Below are positions 10,091 to 21,539 of a stretch of 64,000 nucleotides of DNA, in pieces. Both the position numbers and the translations under genes were made by a program. The notes below the pieces were generated by a model that made no database searches, was not told the DNA's origin, and saw only the letters and a list, made by a program, of their open reading frames with translations. Position 1 is the first letter of the stretch. Every line of letters starts with the position of its first letter. This DNA comes from Bromus sterilis (taxonomy: Eukaryota; Streptophyta; Magnoliopsida; Poales; Poaceae): assembly GCA_950022295.1 (NCBI GenBank), contig OX465601.1:114595501-114659500 (forward strand), read 5' to 3'.

Positions 10091-12616
10091 ATGGCCTCGT
10101 CTTCCCTCTTCGCCGCCGGGCGCCGCCTTCTCCACTTGGGGCGCGGCAGGCTTCTCCAAGGCCGAGTCCGTCCCCACGATCCCACTCCTCTGCTCCTCCC
10201 CGTGCTCACCGCATCCTCTCCTCGCTCCTACAGCACCGCAAGGCAGCCGCGGCGACCCCCGAGCCTGCAGTCCACGCTGTGGCCGTTGGGCCACCCGGAC
10301 ACGCTTCTGGTGCCGGAGATCGAACGCTGGGAGGAAAAGCCCGGCAACCGCCTCCGCCCCGTGGAGCTCGAGCGCGTCGTCAAAGAGCTCCGCAAGCGCC
10401 GCCGCCACCGCCAGGCCCTCGAGGTACGTACCACCCAAACTGTCCGACGGCTGTTCGACGAAATGCGGCAGTAACTTCCAGTGGTTCTGTTCGACTGTTT
10501 ATCTCTTGCGGCGAAATGCGGGAAATTCCCTGTCATTGACAGATGCGAGTAGGACATTTCTGAGATGGTGATCTGTTCTGTTTCTCATTTTTACCATGCT
10601 GTATAATCACGTGGATACTTGCTATCCTCATAATGTTGAGGGCCTCATTGGACCGCAGGAATGGCCTGAGGGGGAAAAAACTATGGTCAATATGCCACTT
10701 AATTGATTTCTACAAAATCTTATCACACAAGAATTTTGCAAATGATGCCTTATGATAGCGCAGAGGAAATAAACACAGTTATTTTGGAGGAACCAGAGGA
10801 GACAGTAGATACATAAAAACAAAGTGCATTGGACTTCTCAAAGAGAAAACAAAATGAGGTTTAAGTTATGTGGAGATTCCTATGGAATTGGGTGCATCGA
10901 ATGTATTACGTGGGATTTTGGCAACCCAACCCTAAGAACCAAAATACCTATGAAAACCCTACAATCCAAAGAGGCTTTGAAAGAACTGCAAGAAAGATTT
11001 CCTTTCGAGTCATTGCTTACACGTTATGATCTTGCGTGACTAGATGATCCCAGTATGAAACAATAGCACGTGGTGCATAAAGAAGAGAATGCCATGTTCA
11101 ATTTATTTTTATTTGCCTTGTGTCACGGACTTGAAATAGCGGGAAGGAGGATTTTAATCTGGTTGTTGTGTTATTTTTAACCCAATGTGATTTGTAGTTA
11201 AAATATTTCTGCGCCAGTGAACTTGCATCTGCATTCATGTTTGAAATTAATGAGCAACTATGGCAACCAGGGGTTTGCAGCAAAACTATTAAACCCTTGA
11301 AGTACATATGAAATAATAATAATCCATATGGTTTGTCGCTAGTAATTATGGGGTATTTTATGTACTCTTGAAATGCTTCATCGGTTTCTTTCCAAACCTC
11401 TACTTTGCAACAGGTCTCCGAGTGGATGAGTGCTAAGGGTCATGTCAGATTTTTGCCAAAGGATCATGCTGTTCACCTGGATTTGATCGGTCAAGTTCAT
11501 GGAATCAAGGCGGCAGAAGCCTACTTCAGTAAACTGCCTGATGAAGTAAAGACGGAGAAACCCTACGGTGCACTCCTGAACTGCTACACCCGAGAACTCA
11601 TGGTTGATGAATCATTGGCTCATTTCCAGAAGATGAAAGAGCTTGGTTTTGTGTTCTGCAGTCTCCCCTACAACAACCTCATGGGCCTATATACTAACTT
11701 AGGACAGCATGAGAAGGTCCCTTCAGTGATAGCAGAGATGAAAAGCAGCGGTATCATGCCTGACAACTTCAGCTACAGAATATGCATAAACTCTTACGGC
11801 ACAAGGGCAGATTTTTTCGGGATGGAGAAGACCCTGGAAGATATGGAATGTGAGCCTCAAATTGTTGTCGATTGGAATACCTATGCCGTTGTGGCGAGCA
11901 ACTACATTAAGGGCAACCTAAGGGAGAAGGCAATCTCTGCCTTAAAGAAAGCAGAAGAAAAAATTGACATAAAAGATTCAAATAGCTACAACTTCCTGAT
12001 CTCCCTCTACGGCCAGCTGGGGGATAAGTCAGAGGTCAAGAGGCTGTGGGCACTCCAAATGTCAAACTGCAAGAGGCATATTAATAAGGACTACACTACA
12101 ATGCTTGCAATGCTTTTGAAGCTTGATGAAATCGAAGAAGCTGAGGCCTTGTTGAAAGAGTGGGAAACGAGCGAAAACGCATTTGATTTCCATGTCCCAA
12201 ATGTCTTGCTCACAGGATACCGGCAGAAGGACATGCTGGACAAGGCCGAAGCGCTGCTGGATGAGTACTTGAAGAAGGGGAAGATGCCCCCTTCATCCAG
12301 TTGGGCCATTGTGGCGATCGGTTACACAGAGAAAGGTGATGCTGCGAAAGCCTATGAGTTGACAAAAAACGCCCTATGTGTTTATGCTCCGAGGAGCGGC
12401 TGGATCCCGAGGCCTGCAATGATTGAGATGATACTCAAGTATCTTGGAGACGAAGGTGATCTCAAGGACGTTGAAACTTTTGTTCAACTGCTGCAAGCTG
12501 CTGTGCCTATGAACTCAGATATGACGGACGCTTTGTCAAGGGCTCGAATGAGAGAAGAAAATAAGGCTGAAGATGCAGAGAAAGAAGCTCTAAGCTCAAC
12601 AAAGGCATCAGAATAG
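10091..12616 (+). CDS. Pentatricopeptide repeat protein, mitochondrial (At2g20710-like)
   Basis: Two exons, 10091-10423 and 11414-12616, give a 511-residue protein. The donor is GAG|GTACGT and the acceptor AACAG|GTCTCC, in phase 0. The first 30 or so residues are rich in Arg, Leu and Ser without acidic residues, a typical mitochondrial presequence. The rest is helical with degenerate 35-residue PPR units (for example around Y-NNLMGLYTNLGQHEK, Y-FLISLYGQLGDK and VLLTGYRQKDMLDKA), fitting the P class without E or DYW editing domains. P-class PPR proteins bind organelle RNA for stability, splicing or translation, and the target here is unknown. The C-terminus is an acidic and basic tail. The ATG has a good context (CACCATGG). 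The organelle assignment is inferred from the presequence. Confidence 0.9.
10639..10976. mobile_element. Tourist-like MITE in the PPR gene intron
   Basis: The left end GGGCCTCATTGGACCGCAGG and the inverse of the right end (GCCTCTTTGGATTGTAGGG) are imperfect inverted repeats, with TTGA on both outer sides (10635-10638 and 10977-10980). It lies wholly in the single intron (10424-11413). I see no coding sequence. Confidence 0.45.
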
Positions 12617-12924
12617 TTTTGCTTCAACTCTTAGGCCGAATTATTGCACCATGTAATCTATCGTAGTATTTGCGGTGAATCCCCCGGTTTAGGTAGTCAT
12701 GCATTACAATAGGAACCCCCAATTCTCTCGCAATGACAGCTCTCCCTTTCTTCGCATGTACCTTCAGTCGCATTCAAATAATGCTCCTTGATTTCATCAG
12801 TTTTGGCCTGTGATTTATAAATAGCTTCAGCACAAAAAACAAAACGTAGGATGGAATTTGCCACAAACAAATTGCTGTCCGGTTCTGCTGTATCATAGTG
12901 CCATGGGTTTGTAGCATATTGCCA

Positions 12925-12970
12925 ATTCTGTCACATATTGGCATGAGATTCTGTCACATATTGGCATGAA
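12925..12970. repeat. Tandem duplication, 23 bp x 2
   Basis: ATTCTGTCACATATTGGCATGA is repeated head to tail with only the last base of the unit differing. Confidence 0.8.
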
Positions 12971-13247
12971 AGTGTAATGGGAAACGGTTTAAATCATCCG
13001 GCTGATCTTTCGCTTTGGGTCAACTGTGTCCATCGGCCACGTGTCCACATGGGATCACCAATGTATCTATCTTCACCACTCCAATCTTACCCCCTCATCC
13101 TTTCTTCTTCATCGTCATACAATCTACTTTCTTTCACATCACCTCTTCAGTTGCTGACATTGCGCCAGTTGCCTTTCGTCACCCGTCGCTGCAACTCCAC
13201 ATTGCAGCTACCGCCGGTGTTGCAACCTCCTTCGACCATCATGCCAA

Positions 13248-13353
13248 AGCCTAGCTCAGACCAGGTGTAATTTGCAACAATACATGTTGAGAAGACAATA
13301 GCAGCCTAGCACAGCCAAGTGTAATGTGCAACAATACATGTTGAGAAAACAAT
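13248..13353. repeat. Tandem duplication, about 55 bp x 2
   Basis: Two units beginning AGCCTAGC at 13248 and 13303 both contain GCAACAATACATGTTGAGAA. They differ at several positions, so the duplication is not very recent. Confidence 0.75.
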
Positions 13354-13781
13354 CAAATGACATTTAAAGGGACGATGGTTGGCGTGGCATATCTACAGCA
13401 TCTTTCTATTTTGCATCTAAACTTAATGGATGAAAAGTTTCCACTAAAACCAACCATGGCCTGGAGAACTTGCGACATTTTCAACTAACCATGACATTAC
13501 ATTAACATGGGCATACCGCATACACAAACACTCCATAAACGTTACGAATCACGTCTTTGAACCAATGCAGCAAAAAATGAAGTGGTAATAGAAGACTAAC
13601 ACTAACAGGACACTTAAAAGGTCGTATAAGTTATTTCTTTGCAGCTGTCACAGTTCAAGCAACACAGCACTAGGATATCCAAGTTCAATACATTGGCATG
13701 CCAATGCCATCAATAGAGCAATTCGATATAGGACAGATGCTCGAAACACCATAAGACGACGATATAGCACCAAAATACCCA

Positions 13782-16700
13782 CTACTCGGAGAGAGTGGAC
13801 TTCAGCTCTCCACTCTTTTCCATCTCGAGAACAATGTCACAGCCCCCCATCAGTTCTGATTTGTAGTAGAGTTGGGGAAAGGTGGGCCAGTTAGAGTATG
13901 TCTTCAGACCTTGTCTAACTTCCTCATCAGATAGAATGTCAAAGGACCCAAAGCTTACCCCTGCTCCTCTCAAAGCATTCACAACTTTTGAACTAAAGCC
14001 GCAACGTGGAGTTTCTGGGTTGCCCTTCATGAACAGCATCACTTGGGATGAGGAAATTAGGGCCTTGAGTCGGTCCTCTAGGCTCTCTTTCGCAATAATC
14101 CCTTTCTCAGTCAGAACCTTCTTCAGTTCCCCACTCTTATGCATCTCCATCACTATGTCCGAACCACCAACCAGTTCACCCTTTATGTACACCTGAGGGT
14201 AACTAGGCCAGTTTGATAGAACCTTTAGGCCCTGCCTAACCTCATCATCTGAAAGAATGTCAAAACTTGAGAAAGGGATCTTCTCTTGCTTAAGAATATG
14301 AACCACCTTTCCACTGAATCCACACTTGGGCTCCTCGGGTGTACCTTTGATAAATATCATCACTGGGTTAGAATTAGTGAGGCTCTCCAAACGAGCTTTC
14401 TGAGCTTCAGTAAGCCCAATTGCCTCGGGACTCTGTTCATTTGCAGATTCAGATATCACCGGCTCCTCAATTTTGCTTCCTTGTTGCCGGAGAGGAATGT
14501 TGTGCTCCTTTAACACATCCTTCAGTTCACCACTTTCATGCATGGCAATAACAATATCACATCCACCAAGCAGCTCACCTTTGTAGTACAACTGGGGAAA
14601 AGTTGGCCAGTTAGAGAACTTCTTCAGTCCTTCGCGCACTTCATTATCTGTAAGGATGTCAAAGGTCCCAAATTCAACACCTTCCTGCTTCAGAATGTCA
14701 ACCACCCTTCGGCTAAAACCACACCTTGGTTCTTCTGGATTTCCCTTCATAAATAAGATGACAGGTTGGGAATTGACAAGCTGCTCCAAACGCTTCTTCA
14801 ATGTACTTTCAGAAGCAGAAGATCCATTTTGCCGTGCCATTTCTTGGACCTTTTCGAGTACAGCAGGCCCTGCAGCCACCCCCAAGCTAGCAGGTGCAGC
14901 AGACTTAGCAAAACTGGCAGGCCCAGCTAACTTTCCAACCTTATTGGCCAGGCTGGCTGGGTTTGCACCCTCCAGGGTATCAACAGGTTTGCCTTCCTGA
15001 AAAGAGATAAACCATGCACAAATGACAATCTCTTACAAAGAAGGCAATATATAAAACTTCCAAAGCATTCGATAAGATATATTTGGCACAGCAGTGAAGA
15101 AAATCCGGAAGCTAAGCAAATATGACCTTTTTCACAGCCTAACCTCATATATGTGCAGAGCAAACGTCATATGAACATCCCAAGGTTGTGTGACAGGTAT
15201 AGGTTGACATTACAAAGGAGTATCACGATAACACCAAAATGCCTAGTGAAGCCATGACTAACTAGACTAGCAAGAAAAAAAAACATTGTGCATGCCGACC
15301 TCATTAAGCCCATCACAATATCATTAGGTTGGTTCTAGTCGTACAAAACATTTCATTGCCCATACAACACTTCAATGACCTGAACTAGTAAGAGACTGCA
15401 TGGTACATAGCCTCACAACAAAAGAAGCAAGAACATCAAACGTCCATTCTAGGATGAACCAATCAACTTTAGGGTAGGCAGGCTAGAGTAAATTTAGTGA
15501 AGTGTGTATCTCACTTCATTATTCCACGGTATGTGAGGCATGGCCACACATAATTTATGTCATTGCTTGTAGAATGCTTCATGATTAGAAGTTGGAAAGT
15601 GGGTCCTAACAATAATATCAATCCATGCCTCATCATGAGGACAGAGCACATGCTTGATTTTTTTTTTACTTTATAAATGGGCAAGAGAACTCATGCAATT
15701 CAACTTTAATAATAAGTCAGAAGGGTACCATGACCCTACCAGGATTCATTATGAATGAAGTATAAACAATGTAAAGAGGAGGTGGATTAGCATGAACGAA
15801 TCACATTGCATGACAACTGTAAACAGTAAATACCTTGCAGAAAACAAAGTACGGCACTGCTGTAACTCCATATGCCTCTGAAATTTCCGGTTGTTCTTCA
15901 GCTTCAACCTGAAGAAATTACCAACGTGGCAAGGATAAATAAACAAGAAAAGGCTTGAGATGTAAAAATTATGAAATGGTGTGTCACTGGCAGAGTATAA
16001 AGAACGAATCATAATTACTCCCTCTGTTCATAAAAATAAGATGTATCGTATATTTTAATATAGACTACATACGGACTGACATGAGTGAACCTACACACTA
16101 AAACGCGTCTATAAACACCCGAATCAGAAAAATCTTACAACATCTTATAATTGTGAACGGAGGGAGTATACGACTAAAGAACACTAGTACATAATAAGCA
16201 AAGGATAATAGTCGCAAAGGAGAAATATTTGATTAGACCAGTCTTTTACTAGAATCTCAGTTTGATGGCATCACACTGTGAAATTAGTAGACAGCGGACC
16301 AGTAGATAAAATGTCTACAGAGGGATCTCAGACTTGTAACCAAATTCATAGTCTAACGGAAGAAGAATGGTTTCAATAAAAAGTTGGTTGTCTTGGTTGT
16401 CCTCAGCTTTCATTCCAAACTCTTAACTAAGTCTTGAGTCTAAAACCAAAGGTGAAGGACCAAGGGTTTCAAGCACAAACGGATTGATTTCAGCTGTTAT
16501 ATCATGATTCGATTGCCTAATGTGGGGTGCGAAACGTTGCAAGCACAACTGGGGCTGGATTCAAGTTAATCAACTGCATACACATGCCATGTTAGCTAGT
16601 AAAACACTCAGCAGATGGTGATTGTGGCATGGTAAGCAAATAAACATCACCATAATCATACTGTAAATAATAACCAAACATGCGAAAAAGCGGAAGGTCT

Positions 16701-17014
16701 CATGCACCAGAACCCTAACCGTGAACCGCGAATCCGCACCCTAGACCAGCACCGGCGACGGATCACGATCCACCGGAAAGTGAAGCGAACCCAAATCTAG
16801 CGCGATTTACAGGAGAGGAACCGGAGGCGCGTACCCTGAGGAAGAGCGCGTGGGGGAAGTCGACGGCGAGGTGGGCGAAGACCTCGTCCATCTGCTTGGA
16901 GGCCTCGCACCAGGACGCCCAGAAGTGCACCGCGGCGGCCCGCGCGCCGCCGACCGCCGCGTCGAGCTCCGCCCTCGACCCGACCTCCCTCACCGCCCCG
17001 TCGCCGCTCGCCAT
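13782..17014 (-). CDS. GRXS17: Monothiol glutaredoxin S17 (Trx-Grx-Grx-Grx)
   Basis: Exons on the minus strand are 17014-16835, 15908-15834 and 14996-13782, all joined in phase 0, for 489 residues, the usual length of plant GRXS17. An N-terminal thioredoxin-like domain (about 1-100) has WCEAS (35-39) instead of the redox-active WCGPC, as is normal for this family. Three monothiol Grx domains follow, each with a CGFS site (177-180, 310-313, 417-420) and the conserved F-NWPT/S-P-Q-Y-GEL-GG-DI pattern. In plants this cytosolic/nuclear protein binds a [2Fe-2S] cluster with glutathione, supports cytosolic iron-sulfur protein assembly and has chaperone-type redox roles in heat and development. The gene is divergently paired with a snoRNA unit. 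Intron 1 holds a Stowaway MITE. Confidence 0.96.
16018..16166. mobile_element. Stowaway MITE in GRXS17 intron 1
   Basis: CTCCCTCTGTTC at the left and GAACGGAGGGAG at the right are perfect or near-perfect inverted ends, flanked on both sides by the target dinucleotide TA. The length is 149 bp. This is the classic Triticeae Stowaway (Mariner-type) structure. Confidence 0.9.
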
Positions 17015-17591
17015 CACTTCCCTTCCCCCGGAGCAGAGCGAAACAGTCGACGGCGAGAACGCGAGAGATGCTGGGCTAGCGGCGGGCGCGATTGGGGGAG
17101 AGGGGGGGGAGAGAGACGATGGATGATGATGGGTCGTGGGACGTGGCGAGGGGTTGCGACCTGGGGTTTTCCTCTCAGGAGAGTCCCGTGCGGTGCGACG
17201 GCGACGGAAGATTCCAGAAGGGGCCGGGCGGAACCGAGCTGGGCTGTTTGGGCCTTGTCGGACCGGGCTAACGGCCCAAGAGGCAAAAGCAACCCTGACG
17301 TGGACCCCACCCACGCGGCGAAAAGCCAGAGGCTGCGGCGGCGGCGGGGTCCAGCCGCCGTCCGGGGGGGCCCTCCCTTCCTCCTCCCCTCGCCCCCGTC
17401 GACGAGTCTATATAAATCCGAAGCATTCTACAGCTGCCCTCGGGTGGCCAGAGAAACCCTAGGGGTAGTCGCCACCAAATCATTCGCCTGAATCCCACAC
17501 GCTGCCTTCACCAGATTCAGATCTGGTTATCCCATATATTTTTTCTGTTTGATTTTATTCTTTTGATGTGTGTGTGAGTTTGCTGCATGGT
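17015..17591. promoter_or_regulatory. Divergent promoter between GRXS17 and the snoRNA unit
   Basis: About 580 bp separate the GRXS17 start codon from the snoRNA. It holds three site II elements (TGGGCT 17240-17245, TGGGCC 17249-17254, GGCCCA 17273-17278), a TATA box TATATAAA at 17409-17416 oriented toward the snoRNA, and a telo box AAACCCTA at 17454-17461. Site II plus telo box is the known signature of plant promoters for ribosome-biogenesis genes, including snoRNA genes. Confidence 0.65.
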
Positions 17592-17705
17592 TTGGATCGA
17601 TGATGCTCTTGTAGAAATACTGCGTTATCTTCCTGATCAATGTGAGGCCGCTGCGATAAGCGGCGGCTTCATGCCTGATGACACCATTATCTCCCTGAGA
17701 TCCAA
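17592..17705 (+). ncRNA. C/D-box snoRNA
   Basis: The ends TTGGATC (17592-17598) and GATCCAA (17699-17705) form a perfect 7-bp terminal stem. Just inside are a C box (ATGATGC, 17600-17606, one mismatch to RUGAUGA) and a D box CTGA (17695-17698). A D' box CTGA lies at 17633-17636 and a C' box TGATGA at 17676-17681, with a GC hairpin GCCGCT/AGCGGC between them. The bases before D' (CTGCGTTATC) are complementary to GATAACGCAG, which I recall as a conserved 25S rRNA segment. That would place 2'-O-methylation on the A of its first GA by the D+5 rule. The guide before the D box (ACACCATTATCTCC) has no target I recognise. The strong Pol II type promoter upstream supports transcription. A 66-codon ORF over it is fortuitous. 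Confidence 0.75.
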
Positions 17706-18453
17706 GTCGCAGCAACTTCGCCTACCTTTTGATTGTTCTTGTTCCCTTTTGCCTGTTTTTCCTCTGGATGATACTTTGAAAAGTTAAAGTGAGAACCTCG
17801 TTTCATGATGAATGAAGCCTCAACATATCCTTATTACTTCCCTAAACCGATCGTTTGTTTTTGTTCTCTCTTTCTCGCTCGCTGACGCTCTGAAAAATTG
17901 CGTGGAAAAGGAGAGAAAAAAAATCACACTGCCGACTACGACTACAACAGATCATTCGTAGGATCAAGAAGCCATGTATGTAAACCACCACAATCCACGA
18001 ATTTCTTCAGATAAGAAGTTCGCTCGGATAAGTTTCGGTTGATCCAATCACTTCCTCAAATCATCCTCAACATTATACACGAGCAGTTTGACAACACCAA
18101 AACACCAAGCAATGGTGCAGATATAAATAATGTAATAATAGTGATTATAACACATCTGAACGAAATCAAAAGGATCGTGAGAAGAGCATACATATTCAAT
18201 CGTATATGGTTAAAACAACCCACAACCCAGTCTGACAGTTTTGCTGGATTGTACCTGGTTGACACAGGTGAACATAAACGTCGTAGATACAACACGATTA
18301 CACAACAATGCGCAAAATAAATGTCAGCATCTCTAGTCTACACTGTTCCCAGTATAGTCAAGCACATGCTTATTTACACCTCTTCTAGTAGATTTAGTGA
18401 TTTACAACGACCTCTGGCAGAAATGAGCTCGTTTCCCCAGGAATTATGCCCCT
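17706..18453. other. Downstream of snoRNA; 3' UTR side of the zinc finger gene
   Basis: The first part probably contains the 3' end of the snoRNA transcript, which may carry further RNAs; I found no second complete C/D pair. From about 18000 on, the minus-strand 3' UTR of the next gene is likely. There is no other supported feature. Confidence 0.45.
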
Positions 18454-20668
18454 CTATCCATCAGCTGCAAAGAAAGGAACCGACTTCAGTGCCATAACCT
18501 GCTCCTGCAACAAAGGGATGTGGATGTGATGGTGAGTTCAAATCCAAGGAGCCTTGTCAGAAAAATAGCAACTTCAGGAACTTTGTGTAACTGATGATAC
18601 CTCGGCGTTCTCCAGATGTTCTGCAGGGAAATGAAGCCCGGTGGAACAGTTCTTGAGCACCTCAGGGGTCTTCATCCATGCCTTGTGTGCTTCGATGGAC
18701 TTCAGCTTGTAGCGAAACATCTGCAGTAACAAATCCAATTTTCAGGATCACTTGTGTTCACACAAATTTGAACCAAAGCAAGTTTTGTATGGAAGAAAGT
18801 GTAGACAACTGATCATATGCTCTTCCAAACCTCAGATAAAGAAATAGTTGGCTTTTCGAGCTCATCTCCCTCGACATGGATTCCTGTACCCTGACATTCT
18901 GGGCAAAGGATGGATGTTATTCTGCTCTTTGGTGCTGTTTTTGCCTTTCTTCCTCGTTTGCTCTTCCCCTGCTTTGCAATTTGATCAGCCAGCACCTCAT
19001 ATTGGCATAAAATAGTCCAGTGCAATAGACAAGATGTGTGAAATAGATGAAAAGCCTGCAAAAGATTGTGTTTAGCCACGCAGTCACAACAAAAGGCTTT
19101 GAATTAAAAGGACGGAATTATCTAGCTATATTTGTTTAATAGGGAAAAAACATTTGTTTGTAGTGTACTCAAGAATCTCTGACAACAACTTAAATTGGTT
19201 ACTCACAAAAGACTTTTTGAACACCTAACTTTCTAATTATATTTTCTTTCTGTTTTTCTCTGTAAAGAAAAGTAAAGAAAAATATGGAATTATCTAGCTA
19301 TATTTGTTTAAAAGGGAAAAAAACATATGTTTGTAGTGTACTCAAGAATCTCTAACAACAATTTAAATTAGTTACTCACAAAAACTTTTTGAAGACCTAA
19401 CTTTCTAATGATATTTTCTTTCTGTTTTTCTCTGTAAACAAAAGTAAATATGTCTCGTTGCCTTCAATCCTTCAATCAAGAAACAGAAAGAAGAAACAAT
19501 GTTCGGAATTACTAACCCCACTTGAGTTTCTACTGCTGCAAGCTAGGTTTCCTGTACTGCAGTTCATCAAGGTGGCAACATCCTTTCCAGGAAGCATTGC
19601 TCGCCCACAAATATCACAAACTTTCTCAGCAGCAAGTCGCTTCTGCTTCCTCAGCTCTCTCCTCATAGACTTGCTGGACAAGGGACTGACTTGAAGATTG
19701 CATGAGTTACCTGTTGGGGAACCAGTCACGATAGCTTGACTTGTCCCTTGATTCTGGCCATTTGACTCTTCTGAAGATGCTTCTTGATCAGAAAATGACT
19801 TCTTCCTTCGCTTTCCACGATGCCCAGCATCATCAATTACAAAGAAAGATCCAGCAGAGATGTGAAGGTCCTGATCATCACAAGGCCACCTCCTTCCCAA
19901 CTCATAAGCATAAGAGAAGTTGACTATGGCAAAACCAGATTGTTCATAGATGTTACACTCCTCAGAGCCATGTGAGGCTTCTTGTCCTACCCAGGCACAC
20001 CAGATTTTGCTGATCTTCTTACGACCTTCGCTAGCTTCAGCAATCTTGTATGCAATGTTTCCATAACCCAGGAGATGCACAGGCAAGTTCAACACGACAT
20101 CCTTTATCAATACACCAGGAATAACAAGTGTGCCATCGGTTTCATTGCTATTTGACAGTGCAATATCTTCAGTTATGGCCAAAGATGTACCATTGGGACG
20201 TCCATTTGCACCACCGAATGAGCCTTTTGCACCATTATGGTAGCTTGAACCATCTCTCAGCCTTGATGTCACCTCAGTGTTATTCCCTGAGAAGTCAGGA
20301 TGGGGAACCAGAGCAAGTTCTCCGCTGTTATGCGAGCTCGAGTCCAGCAAGAGCGGATCATTCTCGCGTGAGTTGTTGAAGAAGAGCACGCCATCATTGA
20401 ACGGCCATGGCATGGGCCCAAACAGGGTGACCTTGGCCTCGGCATACCGCCGTGAGTGCAGATTCCCCTTGAGGTGGTCAAACAGCACATTGTCGCTGAA
20501 GCATTCGGTGAGGCAGATGGTGCAGAAGAAGATGACGCGCTTCCCGACACGTCGGAGCTCCACATAGGTGTGCCCATTCTGCCGCACCTCCCGAAGCGTG
20601 GCCTTGGCAGCGATCTCACGGATATCCACAGGACCATTCCGTTGCAACACCAAATCCTTGCCCACCAT
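18454..20668 (-). CDS. C2H2 zinc finger and RING-like protein, plant-specific
   Basis: Four minus-strand exons, 20668-19517, 19055-18831, 18720-18601 and 18504-18454, join in phase 0 to give 515 residues; all introns are GT-AG. A single C2H2-type finger lies near the N-terminus (FFCTICLTECF...DHLKGNLH, Cys49, Cys52, His65, His71). A serine- and asparagine-rich middle follows, then a Cys/His cluster split over exons 1 and 2 (VCDICGR...C...C...HTSCLLHW...CPECQGTG) that resembles a RING or treble-clef zinc domain. A basic RGKRRKK stretch could be a nuclear signal. I recognise the architecture as a conserved plant protein of unknown function; a role in nucleic acid binding or ubiquitin transfer is only inference. 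The ATG at 20668 (CACCATGG) is preferred over in-frame codons upstream. Intron 1 holds a 172-bp tandem duplication. Confidence 0.85.
19114..19455. repeat. Tandem duplication, 172 bp x 2, in an intron
   Basis: The unit beginning GGAATTATCTAGCTATATTTG starts at 19114 and again at 19286. The copies differ at roughly ten scattered positions and small indels. It lies within intron 1 (19056-19516) of the zinc finger gene and does not touch splice sites. Confidence 0.85.
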
Positions 20669-21232
20669 GGTGAAATCCCCTCGAGTTACCACCACCAGTC
20701 CCTTCTATTCAGCTTCTCTGGCTTACAAATCCCCAAAATCAACCTCCAAAACTACCCCCTCCTTGCAAATCTCTCAAGTTTCCACAAAGAAAAAAAGTCA
20801 CCGCACTTGAGATCTTAGTTTCCTGCCGAGCCCTAAGATTGCAAGCTTAACAAAAAACGACTGTAACTGGTACACAAATAGAACCTAACACGGACGGTCG
20901 TATTCGTATCTTTCCAGCCATGGGAATGGAAGCGAGCGTGAGGAACCTGCCCAGCAGCGCGAACTCCTCGCCGGTGGCGCCAACCCTAGTCATCAAATCA
21001 AGCAGGGGAGGCAGCAAACCCTAGACTCCTGGCGCCCACCAAATTGGCGCGCGGGGGTGAAGCGTGGCTCTCGGAGGGAGGCCTAGCAGAGGACGACGAC
21101 GACGAGTCGAGGCTGCTGCAGATGTTGCTGCGGCGGGGGAGGAGGAGGAGGCTGGTGTAGGCTGCGGACGGTGCTGAGGGCGGAGGAGCAGAGGCGGCAG
21201 TTGGTGAAGAGCGCCGAGGGCGACGAGGCCAT
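20669..21232 (-). promoter_or_regulatory. 5' region of the zinc finger gene, possible 5' UTR with a small ORF
   Basis: This GC-rich region upstream of the start codon is likely to hold the promoter and 5' UTR. On the minus strand an ATG at 21232 opens a 49-codon ORF (stop 21083) that is rich in proline and glutamine. It could be an upstream ORF in the leader or a chance ORF. CTAGGGTTTG on the same strand (near 21020) resembles a telo-box motif. No second gene is supported. Confidence 0.35.
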
Positions 21233-21539
21233 GTGATGTCAACACGGCGGCGAGGGAGGTCGTCGGCGGGCGGAATTTGCCCTCAATTTGTTTCGATTGT
21301 TTGCTTGGACGGGGAAGTTTGGTCTGGAGGGTGGTGGAGAAGGGGAAGGTGCGCGAGGAGAGGAGAGGGGAAAAGGAAGCAAGCGCGTGGCGGTGGCGTG
21401 TCTGGACTCTGGATTGATGGGAAGAAGGCGAGGCGAAATAAAACGGAACTGGTAGCTGTACCCAACCCGGAGCGGAGACGTGAAGCAAAAGTACATGTAG
21501 CGTAATTTTGAGCAAAATGTATTTTTCGTCTCTTCATTA

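Larger units (their letters stand above)
12617..13781. other. Convergent 3' ends of the PPR and GRXS17 genes
   Basis: This holds the 3' UTR of the PPR gene (from 12617) and, on the other strand, the 3' UTR of GRXS17 (up to 13781). No further gene is supported. Two short tandem duplications lie between them and are listed separately. Confidence 0.6.

Noticed and set aside
16763..16834. Extension of GRXS17 exon 1
   Set aside because: The frame stays open past AGG|GTACGC, but the donor and the match of exon 2 to the family show this is intron.
17587..17787. 66-codon ORF starting MVWIDDALVEIL
   Set aside because: It overlays the snoRNA whose boxes and terminal stem explain the sequence, and it shows no protein similarity.
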